This document shows positions 26,710-34,986 of a stretch of DNA of 38,256 nucleotides, piece by piece. The notes under the pieces are model-generated. The model ran no database searches. It had not been told where the DNA came from and worked only from the letters and a program-made list of their open reading frames with translations. A program made the translations under genes and the position numbers. Positions within the stretch are counted from its first letter, which is position 1; each line of letters opens with the position of its first letter. This DNA comes from Sphaerisporangium rufum (lineage in GTDB: Bacteria > Actinomycetota > Actinomycetes > Streptosporangiales > Streptosporangiaceae): assembly GCF_016863395.1 (NCBI RefSeq), contig NZ_BOOU01000106.1:1-38256 (forward strand), read 5' to 3'.

Positions 26710-27798
26710 ATGCGAATCGCCGACCCTTCCGTCCTGCCCGCCGCTCCCGGCCCGCCGCGCCGCGCCGCCCGCGTCACCACGGCGCTGGCGGCCGTACTGC
26801 TGGGCGCGGACGCCCTGCTCGCCGCGCCCGCCCCGGCGCGGGCCGCCCTGCCGTCCGCGCGGGCCGCCGACCCGGTGAACGCCATGATCGGGTTCGCCGC
26901 CGTCAACGCCCTGGGCCAGAACGGCACCACCGGTGGCGCCGGCGGCCCGGTGGTCACCGCCACCACCACCGCGCAGTTCCTCGACTACATCGCCCGGCCC
27001 GGCCGGTACGTCATCCAGGTCAGCGGCCGGATCACGCTGCCGACCGGTGACTCCGACGGCATGCACGACGTCACCTCCGACAAGACCATCATCGGCCTCG
27101 GCGCGGGCGCGGCGCTGGTCGGCGGCGGCCTGAACATCGGCCTGCCGGTGGACGACGACGTCACCACCCCGCCCGCGGACGCGGTGCACAACATCATCAT
27201 CCGCAACCTGACGATCACCGGCGCCACCGACGACCTGATCAACGTGCAGATGTTCAGCCACCACATCTGGATCGACCACAACGACCTGTCCAACGGCGAC
27301 GACGGCGCCGTCGACATCAAGCGCGGCTCGGACTACGTCACGGTCTCCTGGAACCGCTTCCACGACCACGACAAGACGTTGCTGCTCGGGCACGATGACG
27401 ACAACGGCGCGCAGGACATCGGCCGGCTGCGGGTGACCTACCACCACAACTACTTCGACGGCTCCGACCAGCGCAACCCGCGGGTGCGGTTCTCGCCGCT
27501 GGTGCACGTCTACAACAACTACTACCGCGACAACAGTTACGGGATCGCCTCGACCAATGACTCGGGGATCCTCGCGGAGAACAACTACTTCTACAGCGTC
27601 AACAACCCCGGCCGGGTGGACTTCAGCGGCCCGCTCGGCCGGATGGTGGAGCGCGGCAACATCCTGGTCGACTGCAACCACCCCATCGAGACCCGGGGCA
27701 CGGTGACCGAGCCGCGCACCATCTACCCCTACTCGGCCGACCCCGCCTCGAGCGTGCCGGCCATCGTCCCCGCCGGTGCCGGCGTCGGAAAGATCTGA
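26710..27798 (+). CDS. Secreted pectate lyase, family PL1 (first of three)
   Basis: This extracellular PL1 enzyme cleaves polygalacturonate by calcium-dependent beta-elimination. Of 362 aa, the first 45 or so form a long signal peptide with PPRRAARVTTALAAVLLGADALLAAPAPARA. The beta-helix shows GFAAVNALGQNGTTGGAGGPVV, HHIWIDHNDLSNGDDGAVDIKRGSDYVTVSWNRF and the catalytic-arginine region SDQRNPRVRF, followed by the YNNYYRDN turn. GCGGAG precedes the ATG at 26710. A second lyase begins nine bases after its stop, so the two are cotranscribed. It lacks any carbohydrate-binding module. Confidence 0.9.
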   Translation: MRIADPSVLPAAPGPPRRAARVTTALAAVLLGADALLAAPAPARAALPSARAADPVNAMIGFAAVNALGQNGTTGGAGGPVVTATTTAQFLDYIARPGRYVIQVSGRITLPTGDSDGMHDVTSDKTIIGLGAGAALVGGGLNIGLPVDDDVTTPPADAVHNIIIRNLTITGATDDLINVQMFSHHIWIDHNDLSNGDDGAVDIKRGSDYVTVSWNRFHDHDKTLLLGHDDDNGAQDIGRLRVTYHHNYFDGSDQRNPRVRFSPLVHVYNNYYRDNSYGIASTNDSGILAENNYFYSVNNPGRVDFSGPLGRMVERGNILVDCNHPIETRGTVTEPRTIYPYSADPASSVPAIVPAGAGVGKI

Positions 27799-27807
27799 GG
27801 GGCCCCG

Positions 27808-28824
27808 ATGACGACCCTCCGCTCCCGGCGCCGGATACCGGCCGCCGCCCTCACCATCGCCCTCGCCGCCGCACTCGCCATGCCGGCCGGGGCCGCGCTC
27901 GCCACCGGCGCCGTGCCGGCCCGGCCTGCCCTGGCGGTGGCCGAGAGCTCGCCCACCGGGTTCGCCTCGGTGAACGCGCTCGGCCAGAACGGCACCACCG
28001 GCGGCCTGGGCGGCCCGGTGGTCACGGTGACCAACGGCACCGACCTGGCGTACTACGCCGGCCGCAACACCCCCTACATCATCATGGTCTCCGGGCGCAT
28101 CCAGATCAGCGGCATGATCACCGTGGTCGCGAACAAGAGCGTCCTCGGCGTGGGCTCCACCGCGGAGATCACCGGCGGCGGCCTGCAACTGGGGTCCACC
28201 ACCCGGCCGGGCAACAACGTGATCATCCGCAACATCAGGTTCACCGGCGCCTCCGACGACTCCATCAGCGTCACCAACAAGGCGCACCACGTGTGGATCG
28301 ACCACAACGACCTGTCGGACGGCTACGACGGCCTGCTCGACATCAAGCGCGAGTCGGACTACGTCACGGTCTCCTGGAACCGCTTCCACGACCACAGCAA
28401 GACCGCGCTGCTCGGCCACTCCGACACCTACACCGCCGACATCGGCAAGCTGCGGGTCACCTACCACCACAACTTCTTCGACGGCACCGACCAGCGGCAC
28501 CCGCGGGTGCGCTTCGCCGAGCCGGTGCACGTCTACAACAACTACTACCGGGGCAACGCGCTGTACGGGGTGGCCTCCACCATGAACGCCGGCGTGCTGG
28601 TCGAGGGCAACTACTTCCGTGACGTCGCGCACCCCATCTATGTCGGCTACGACAAGAGCGGCCCCGGCCGGGTGGTGGAGCGGAACAACATCTACGACAA
28701 CTCCGGCACGCCGCAGACGGCGGGCACCGTGGTGGAACCGCGGACCTACTACTCCTACCCGCTGGACCCCGCGGCGAACGTCCCCGCCATCGTCGAGGCC
28801 GGCGCCGGCGTCGGCCGGATCTGA
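27808..28824 (+). CDS. Secreted pectate lyase, family PL1 (second of three)
   Basis: This is a 338-aa paralogue of the preceding lyase. The signal peptide begins MTTLRSRRRIPAAALTIALAAALAMPAGAALA. Core motifs are FASVNALGQNGTTGGLGGPVVTV, HHVWIDHNDLSDGYDGLLDIKRESDYVTVSWNRFHDHSKTALLGHSD, and FDGTDQRHPRVRF with the catalytic Arg. The close repetition of whole motifs with the first gene points to tandem duplication followed by divergence. The start ATG at 27808 has GAGGGGCC directly upstream. It acts outside the cell on pectate and probably on oligogalacturonides released by its neighbours. Confidence 0.9.
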   Translation: MTTLRSRRRIPAAALTIALAAALAMPAGAALATGAVPARPALAVAESSPTGFASVNALGQNGTTGGLGGPVVTVTNGTDLAYYAGRNTPYIIMVSGRIQISGMITVVANKSVLGVGSTAEITGGGLQLGSTTRPGNNVIIRNIRFTGASDDSISVTNKAHHVWIDHNDLSDGYDGLLDIKRESDYVTVSWNRFHDHSKTALLGHSDTYTADIGKLRVTYHHNFFDGTDQRHPRVRFAEPVHVYNNYYRGNALYGVASTMNAGVLVEGNYFRDVAHPIYVGYDKSGPGRVVERNNIYDNSGTPQTAGTVVEPRTYYSYPLDPAANVPAIVEAGAGVGRI

Positions 28825-28897
28825 GCCGCCCCGTGCCGCCGCCCGGCCGGAACGGCCGGCGGCGGCCCGGTCCCCCTCCTCACGAAAGGCACCGTCA

Positions 28898-29905
28898 ATG
28901 ATCAACGCCTCCTCCGGCCGCGCCGAACTCGGGCGGCGGGCGTTCCTCGCCGGCGCCGCGGCCACCGCGGCCGGCGCCGCCCTCGTCGGCCGGGCCGCGC
29001 CCGCCCGGGCGGCCGCCATCGGCACCCCGGTCGGATTCGCCTCGGTCAACGCGCTCGGGCTGAACGGCACCACCGGCGGCGCGGGCGGCCGGGTCGTCAC
29101 CCCGGCCACCGCCGACGAGTTCCTGGACCTCATCGACAGCAAGGAGACCCTGACCATCCAGGTGAACCGGACGTTCGCCATCATCAGCAAGCAGGGCGTG
29201 CGGCCGAACAAGACCGTCATCGGGATCGGCACCTCCGGGCACATCACCGGCGGCGGCCTGGACTTCTACCGGTCCTCCAACGTGATCGTGCGCAACATCC
29301 GGTTCACGAACGCCGAGGACGACGCGGTCAACATCGGCCAGGAGTCGCACCACATCTGGGTCGACCACTGCACCTTCTCCGGCGCCATCGACGGGTCGGT
29401 GGACATCGTGCGCGCCGCCGACTACGTCACCGTGTCGTGGAACCACTTCGACCACAGCGACAAGAGCATGCTGATCAGCCACTCCGACGGGGCCGGGTCC
29501 ACCGACACCGGCCACCTGAAGGTGACGATCCACCACAATTTCTTCGACAACAGCCGGCAGCGGCACCCGCGTGTCCGCTTCGGCGAGCCGGTGCACGTCT
29601 TCAACAACTATTACCTGAACAACGCGCTGTACGGCATCGCCTCCACCGAGAACGCCGGCGTGCTGGTGGAGGGCAACTACTTCGAGAACGTGCCCCACCC
29701 GCTGTATTCGGCGAGCGGGTACGCCGACAGCGGCCCCGGCCGCGCGGTGGCGCGGAACAACGTGTTCGTGAACTCCGGCGCCCCGGAGACCTCCGGCACG
29801 GTGGTGGAGCCGCGCACCTACTACTCCTACACCGTCGACGCCCCGTCGACGGTGCCGGCCGCGGTGCGGGCCGGCGCCGGCATCGGCGCCCAGTGGGGGC
29901 CCTGA
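28898..29905 (+). CDS. Secreted pectate lyase, family PL1 (third of three), Tat-type signal
   Basis: This 335-aa PL1 lyase is paralogous to the two upstream. Its signal differs: ELGRRAFLAGAAATAAGAALVGRAAPARA is a twin-arginine leader, so the enzyme is probably folded before export. Core motifs are FASVNALGLNGTTGGAGGRVVT, HHIWVDHCTFSGAIDGSVDIVRAADYVTVSWNHFDHSDKSMLISHSD and FDNSRQRHPRVRFGEPVHVFNNYYLNN. AAAGG lies eight bases before the ATG at 28898. It lies 73 bases after the second lyase and ends the group before a strong convergent terminator. Confidence 0.9.
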   Translation: MINASSGRAELGRRAFLAGAAATAAGAALVGRAAPARAAAIGTPVGFASVNALGLNGTTGGAGGRVVTPATADEFLDLIDSKETLTIQVNRTFAIISKQGVRPNKTVIGIGTSGHITGGGLDFYRSSNVIVRNIRFTNAEDDAVNIGQESHHIWVDHCTFSGAIDGSVDIVRAADYVTVSWNHFDHSDKSMLISHSDGAGSTDTGHLKVTIHHNFFDNSRQRHPRVRFGEPVHVFNNYYLNNALYGIASTENAGVLVEGNYFENVPHPLYSASGYADSGPGRAVARNNVFVNSGAPETSGTVVEPRTYYSYTVDAPSTVPAAVRAGAGIGAQWGP

Positions 29906-30048
29906 CCTTCCACCGGGTGACCCCGGGCCCGGGACCGGACGCCCGGGCCGGGTACGGCGGGCACGGCGCGGCGTCCCGGCGGACGCCGTCCGCGCCACGG
30001 CCGGATGCGCCTGGCCACCGCGCCGTCCCGTCCCGCGCCGTCCCGCGC

Positions 30049-30082
30049 GGGAGGCTCCGGGTGTGGGGCCCCGGAGCCTCCC
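30049..30082. terminator. Bidirectional terminator between pectate lyase and GH95 genes
   Basis: The arms GGGAGGCTCCGGG (30049-30061) and CCCGGAGCCTCCC (30070-30082) pair perfectly over 13 bp around an eight-base loop. It lies midway between two convergent stop codons. It has no T-run, as is common in actinomycetes. Confidence 0.75.
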
Positions 30083-30101
30083 GGTTCGGCGCGACCCGGC
30101 G

Positions 30102-33100
30102 TCAGAACGCCAGGTCGCGCCAGCTCCGCACCTGGTCCGCCGGCAGCCTCCTGGCGAAGATCGCCATCCGGTCCACCGCGCCGGACAGCCGCTGGCCGCC
30201 GTCCTGGTCGGCGGCGAAGCGCAGCGGCCGGGCGGTGCAACCGGTGATGCCGTCGCCGGTCGCCTGGGCACCGGCCACCCGGGCGCCGTCGACGTAGACG
30301 TCGATGGCCCCGTCCCGGGCCAGCGTGACGACCAGGTCGATCCAGCGGTCCACCGGGATCGTGGTGTCGATCCCCACGTTCATGCCGGCCCCGATGAAGC
30401 GCAGCGTGTTCCACGGCGTCAGGTCGATGATGACGCCGTCGGTGCCGGGGTCACCAGAGGGCTGGGAGTCGAACAGCCGGCGGTAACCGCCGCCCCCGAC
30501 CTTGACCTCGGCGGCGAAGGTGGCCTCGGGCAGCTGGCCCAGGGTGGTGTCCTTCGTCGTCAGGTAGGTGGCGCCGGACAGCACCAGCCCGCTGCCGCTC
30601 GGCGCGGTGCCGTCATAGGCGGCGCCGGCCACGACCGTCGCGTCCCGGCCGTTCCCCGAGGCGTCGGTCACCGTGCCGCCGGCCGCGGGGTCCCAGGCGA
30701 CCAGCGGCCGGTCGGCGGCGGGGATGGCGCAGGGGTTCATCGCCACGGTGGCCGAGGCGCCGCCGGTCCAGCCGGCCCCGGTCACCGTGGCGGTGACCCG
30801 CGCGCTCCGGGTGCCGTCGGCCGGCCCGCCGGTGACCGTGAACGACGCGGTCCGCGTCCCGCCGGGTGCGGCCGCCGGCAGGTGGACCTTGGCGGGGACC
30901 GCCGTCCAGCCCTTGGGGAGGGTGAGCGTCACGTCGGAGGCGGGCACCGCCCGCCTGCGGGTGGCGGTCACCGCGACCTCGACCGGGAAGGAGAGTCCCG
31001 GCTCCGCGGTGGCCGGCGCGGTGATGGTGACCGCGGCCTCGTTCTGCACGGTGTACGCCTTGCCGGCCGTGGCGTTCCAGGTCAGGGTGTCCCCGGCGCG
31101 GTGCGGGCCGACCTCGTGGCCCTTCTCGTCGTACACGCGGTAGCGCCCGGCGATGAACCCGGACTTCACCGTGATCGGCCCGGTCCGGCCCGGATGCACG
31201 GTGATCGTGTCGGCGGCGCCGGCCTTCCAGGTGGCGTCGACGGTCACGTCGCCCCGGGCGCGCAGCCCGGAGACCGAGCCGTCCTTCCACGACGACGGGA
31301 GCGCCGGCAGCACGTGCACGTAACCGTGCTGGCTCTGCACCAGCATCTCCGCCACCCCGGAGGTCGCGCCGAAGTTTCCGTCGATCTGGAACGGGGGGTG
31401 GGTGTCCCAGAGGTTGTCCAGGGTGGAACTCTTGATCTGCTCGCTGAGCATCTTCAGCGCGTGGTCGCCGTCGAGCAGCCGGGCCCAGAAGTTGATCTTC
31501 CATGCCTTGCTCCAGCCGGTGCCGCCGTCGCCGCGGGCCGTGAGCGAGACCTTCGCGGCCTCGGCTTCGGGCGTGCCCGCGACGATCTGGTCGCCGGGGT
31601 GCAGCGCGTACAGGTGCGAGACGTGCCGGTGCTGGTCGGTCCGGGAGTCCCAGTCGCTCTTCCATTCCTGGAGCTGGCCCCAGGAGCCGATCCGGATGCC
31701 CGGGTCGAGCCGGTCGAGCTTCGCTTTCACCTCCGCCTGGAACTCGGGGTCCACCCCGAGCCTTCTGGCGGCGGCCAGCGCGTTGGTGAACACCTCGTGC
31801 ACGATCTGCTGGGACATGGCGGCGCCGGCGGAGAAGTCGCCGTGCTCGGGGGAGTAGCCGGGGGAGACGACGAGGCGGCCGTCGCGCGGGTCGGTGTGCA
31901 GGAAGTCCAGCCAGAACTCGGCGGCCCCCTTGATCACCGGGTAGGCGGTCTCCCGCAGGTAGCGCACATCACCGGTGAAGAGGTACCGGTCGTACAGGTG
32001 CCGGGTGGTCCAGGCGGCGGCTTCGGGGAACCAGAACGAGCTGGGGTAGTTGTGCACGCCGGTGAAGCCGAACGGGTTGGTCTCGTTGTTGACCACCCAG
32101 CCCCGGGCGCCGTACATGTCGCGAGCGGTCTTCGTGCCCGGCGCGACCATGGCCGAGACGTACCGGTCGTAGGGCCGGGTGGTCTCGTCGAGGTTCGTCT
32201 GCTCGGCGAGCCAGTAGTTCATCTGCAGGTTGATGTTGACGTGATAGTCGGCCGACCAGGGCGGGCTGGTGGAGTTGTTCCACACGCCCTGCAGGTTGGC
32301 CGGCAGCAGCTCGTCCTCGCGGGAGCAGGAGATCAGCAGGTAGCGGCCGTAGGCGAACATCAGCGCCTCCAGCGCCCGGTCGTCGGCCGAGCCGCCGCCG
32401 GTGTAGGCGCGGCGCAGCCGGTCGGTCGGGATCGCCGGGGCGCGCTGGCCGATGTCCAGCTTCACCCGGTCGAACAGGCCGCGGTAGTCGGCCAGGTGCG
32501 CCTGCTTGAGCCGTTCGTAACCCTGGCCGGCCGCGGCGTCGACGGCGGCGGTCACCTTGGCGTGCGGGTCGTCCCCGCGATAGGCCGGGTACTCGTCGGA
32601 GTAGTCGGTGCCGGCCGACAGCACGAACACCGCGCTGTCGGCGCCGCTGACGGTGATCCTGTCCTGGGCGTCGGTGCGGGTGCCGCCCTGGTTGATCACC
32701 TGGACCTGGGCCTCGAACCTCATCTTGTTGTCCGCCAGGGCGCCGCGGATGGTCAGCCGGCCGCCGGACGCGGTGACGGTCTTGTCGTTGCGCGGCGAGG
32801 TGTGGCGCAGGGTGAAGGACACCTTGCCGTCCTGGTCGGCGGCGAGCCGGCCGACGATCAAGTTGCCGGGGTGGCCGGCGAAGTACTCGCGGGAGTATCG
32901 GACGCCGTCGGCGGTGTAGCCGACCCGGGCCACCGCCTCGCGCAGGCTGAGCTCCCGCCGGTAGCCGGTGGGATTCCGCGGTGCGTCCGGGACGTCCAGG
33001 AAAAGGTCGCCGAAGGTCTGGTAGGCGCCGAAGCCGGTCTTGGGCTGACCCAGCCTGGCCGCCACCTCGCCCGGTGCCATCTTGCCATCGCGGTCGATCT

Positions 33101-33443
33101 GCCGCCGGACCTCGGCGATGGCGCCCGGTCGCGGCGCCTTCCAGTCACCGTGATCGTAGCCCGGCGAGCCGGGGCCGCCGGTCCACAGGGTCTTCTCGTT
33201 GAACTGGATCTGCTCGGTGGCGACGCCGCCGAAGATCTTGGCGCCCAGCGGGCCGTTGCCGATGGGCAGGGCCTGGGTCTCCCAATCGGTGGCCGGCTTG
33301 TCGTACCAGAGGGTGAGGTCGTCGGGAGTGTCCGCCGGGCCGGCCGGTTCGGCGGCGGCCGTGCCGGGTGGGCCGAGGCCCGCGGCGAGGGTGAGGACGG
33401 CCGCGACAACGGCTGGGAGACGTCGCAAGAACGGGGGGTGCAC
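30102..33443 (-). CDS. Secreted GH95 glycoside hydrolase with NEW3 and LamG-like modules
   Basis: This protein of about 1113 aa has a signal peptide (FLRRLPAVVAAVLTLAAGLGPPGTAAA) and a GH95 catalytic region at about 40-785. Residues equivalent to those described in Bifidobacterium AfcA are Asn403/Asn405 in VNINLQMNYW, acid Glu533 in SPGYSPEHGD and Asp688 in FQIDGNFG. A NEW3 (NPCBM-associated) domain follows at about 800-905 and a LamG/concanavalin-like lectin domain at about 910-1113. GH95 enzymes are alpha-L-fucosidases or alpha-L-galactosidases. Next to pectinases, terminal L-fucose or L-galactose on pectic side chains or xyloglucan is the likely target. The GTG at 33443 is chosen because GGAGG lies seven bases upstream; GTG 33446 is possible. 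Confidence 0.9.
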   Translation of the reverse strand: MHPPFLRRLPAVVAAVLTLAAGLGPPGTAAAEPAGPADTPDDLTLWYDKPATDWETQALPIGNGPLGAKIFGGVATEQIQFNEKTLWTGGPGSPGYDHGDWKAPRPGAIAEVRRQIDRDGKMAPGEVAARLGQPKTGFGAYQTFGDLFLDVPDAPRNPTGYRRELSLREAVARVGYTADGVRYSREYFAGHPGNLIVGRLAADQDGKVSFTLRHTSPRNDKTVTASGGRLTIRGALADNKMRFEAQVQVINQGGTRTDAQDRITVSGADSAVFVLSAGTDYSDEYPAYRGDDPHAKVTAAVDAAAGQGYERLKQAHLADYRGLFDRVKLDIGQRAPAIPTDRLRRAYTGGGSADDRALEALMFAYGRYLLISCSREDELLPANLQGVWNNSTSPPWSADYHVNINLQMNYWLAEQTNLDETTRPYDRYVSAMVAPGTKTARDMYGARGWVVNNETNPFGFTGVHNYPSSFWFPEAAAWTTRHLYDRYLFTGDVRYLRETAYPVIKGAAEFWLDFLHTDPRDGRLVVSPGYSPEHGDFSAGAAMSQQIVHEVFTNALAAARRLGVDPEFQAEVKAKLDRLDPGIRIGSWGQLQEWKSDWDSRTDQHRHVSHLYALHPGDQIVAGTPEAEAAKVSLTARGDGGTGWSKAWKINFWARLLDGDHALKMLSEQIKSSTLDNLWDTHPPFQIDGNFGATSGVAEMLVQSQHGYVHVLPALPSSWKDGSVSGLRARGDVTVDATWKAGAADTITVHPGRTGPITVKSGFIAGRYRVYDEKGHEVGPHRAGDTLTWNATAGKAYTVQNEAAVTITAPATAEPGLSFPVEVAVTATRRRAVPASDVTLTLPKGWTAVPAKVHLPAAAPGGTRTASFTVTGGPADGTRSARVTATVTGAGWTGGASATVAMNPCAIPAADRPLVAWDPAAGGTVTDASGNGRDATVVAGAAYDGTAPSGSGLVLSGATYLTTKDTTLGQLPEATFAAEVKVGGGGYRRLFDSQPSGDPGTDGVIIDLTPWNTLRFIGAGMNVGIDTTIPVDRWIDLVVTLARDGAIDVYVDGARVAGAQATGDGITGCTARPLRFAADQDGGQRLSGAVDRMAIFARRLPADQVRSWRDLAF

Positions 33444-33867
33444 CACAAGTCCTCCGAGCACAGGGGGGGTGATCTCGACATAAGGAGATAGCACTCAAGT
33501 TCACCTGTCACAAGAAGTAGATCCGATGTCTGTCTGGCTGCTGGCCAGGGTTGCCGGCGGAGTGGCAGCGGCGATTCGGCCTCTTGCTGCACAAATGGCG
33601 CTGATCGCTGGTGTCGTCCGCCTCAATCCATGCGCTGGCCCGATAACAGATCGGAGGTGTATCGAACGAAACCATTGACACTCCAACCGGCCAGGGATCA
33701 GCATCCGGAAGACAAAACATCGGATGTATGGCAGGGGTGCGGAGTGATGCGGCCACCGGCTCGGCCGGTCCGGCGTGGTGCCTCAGACCGGGTCACCTGA
33801 GGAAGCCGGGCACCGTCCCTGGCCGCCCCTGACACCCTTCTCGCCCTGTGTCGAATCGAGGGACAAC
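33444..33867. other. Divergent control region between GH95 and the third sugar transporter
   Basis: This 424-bp gap contains no convincing gene and is AT-richer than its flanks. Rightward, a perfect TTGACA stands at 33675-33680; the best -10 (CAGCAT, 18 bases on) is poor. Just before it, ATCGAACGAAACC may be part of an operator. Leftward, TTGTGA (minus strand, about 33513-33508) and TATCTC 17 bases on form a possible GH95 promoter. CATCCG and CGGATG (about 33704-33726) form an inverted repeat with a 13-base spacer. Confidence 0.45.
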
Positions 33868-34932
33868 ATGAGATTGCGTACGACCGGCTCGGGTGCGGTC
33901 GCGCTCGCCCTGGCGTGCTCGCTCGCCGCCTGCGGCTCCGGCGATGCCCCGTCCGGCGGCGGTGGATCGGCGGCGGGGGGCGCCACGGCGGGTGGTGGCA
34001 AGATCGCGGTGGACCTGCCCCGCGCGGACTCCGATTTCTGGAACTCCTATGCCAAATACGTACCGAAGCAGGCCAAGGAACTCGGCGCCGACCTGATGCC
34101 GCCGACCAACTCGCAGAACGACGTGGCCAAGCTGGTGGCCAACGTCCAGGCCCTGGTGAGCCAGGGGGCGAAGGCCGTGGTGATGGCCCCGCAGGACACC
34201 GGTGCCGTCGCGAACACCCTGCGGCAGCTCGCCGACCGGAAGATCCCGGTCGTCACGGTGGACACCCGGCCGGACAAGGGCGACACCTTCATGGTGGTGC
34301 GTACCGACAACCGGCTCTACGGCAGCGAGGCGTGCAAGTTCCTCGGCGAGAAGCTCGGCGGGAAAGGCAAGGTCATCGAGTTCCAGGGCTCGCTGTCCTC
34401 GGTCAACGGCCGCGACCGGTCGGAGGCGTTCGCCGAGTGCATGAAGACCGACTACCCCGGGATCACCGTGTTCGAGGAGCCCACCGAGTGGGAGGGGCCC
34501 AAGGCGGCGGCCGCGCTGCAGACCCGGCTGACACAGCACCCGGACATCAAGGGGATCTATATGCAGGCCGGCGGCGTCTTCCTCGCCCCGACGCTGCAGG
34601 TGCTCAAGACCAAGGGGTTGCTGGCCGGCCCGGACGACCCCGAGCACATCTTCATCGTGTCCAACGACGGCATCCCGCAGGAGCTGAAGGCGATCCGGGA
34701 CGGTCACATCGACGCGACGCTGTCCCAGCCCGCCGACCTGTACGCGAAGTACGGCGTGTACTACGCCAAGGCCGCGATCGACGGCAAGACCTTCGCCCCC
34801 GGGCCGACCGACCACGACAGCACGATCGTCGACGTCGGCGGCGGCCGGCTGGAGGACCAGCTCAAGGCCCCGCTGGTGACCAAGGACAACGTCGACGACC
34901 CCGGGCTGTGGGGCAACCAGGTCGGCAAGTGA
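33868..34932 (+). CDS. Sugar-binding lipoprotein of the third CUT2 transporter
   Basis: This 354-aa Peripla_BP_4-type lipoprotein has a signal peptide ending in LAAC (Cys22), a Gly/Ser-rich linker and a binding body beginning KIAVDLPRADSDFWNSYAKYVPKQAKELG. Typical features are AKAVVMAPQDTGAVANTLRQLADRKIPVVTVDTRP, FLGEKLGGKGKVIEFQGSLSSVNGRDRSEAF and IFIVSNDGIPQELKAIRDGHIDATLSQP. GAGGGA precedes the ATG at 33868. The ligand is unknown. Flanking GH95 and pectate lyases suggest a sugar freed from pectin or hemicellulose, for example fucose, galactose, rhamnose or galacturonate. It is the first gene of a three-gene transporter operon. Confidence 0.88.
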   Translation: MRLRTTGSGAVALALACSLAACGSGDAPSGGGGSAAGGATAGGGKIAVDLPRADSDFWNSYAKYVPKQAKELGADLMPPTNSQNDVAKLVANVQALVSQGAKAVVMAPQDTGAVANTLRQLADRKIPVVTVDTRPDKGDTFMVVRTDNRLYGSEACKFLGEKLGGKGKVIEFQGSLSSVNGRDRSEAFAECMKTDYPGITVFEEPTEWEGPKAAAALQTRLTQHPDIKGIYMQAGGVFLAPTLQVLKTKGLLAGPDDPEHIFIVSNDGIPQELKAIRDGHIDATLSQPADLYAKYGVYYAKAAIDGKTFAPGPTDHDSTIVDVGGGRLEDQLKAPLVTKDNVDDPGLWGNQVGK

Positions 34933-34948
34933 CGGGTGACGGTCGAGG

Positions 34949-34971
34949 CGGCGGGGCCGTGCGCCCCGCCG
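34949..34971 (+). terminator. Intercistronic hairpin after the third binding-protein gene
   Basis: The arms CGGCGGGGC (34949-34957) and GCCCCGCCG (34963-34971) pair over 9 bp around a CGTGC loop, 17 bases after the stop codon and just before the ATPase ribosome site. The position is the same as in the other two sugar transporters of the window. Confidence 0.6.
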
Positions 34972-34986
34972 GACGGAGTTGAGTGA

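Noticed and set aside
26437-29247. Very long open reading frame on the minus strand opposite the pectate lyases
   Set aside because: It is antisense to three clear lyase genes. Its translation is low-complexity Val/Asp/Gly/Arg-rich sequence typical of high-GC antisense frames.
30063-33491. 1142-codon plus-strand frame opposite GH95
   Set aside because: The product is compositionally biased, with no domain, while the minus strand has full GH95 motifs.
33650-33690. GGAGGTGTATCGAACGAAACC and the following ACACTCC as a definite operator
   Set aside because: Arms match only partly and spacing is irregular. It is kept only as a possible element within the intergenic description.
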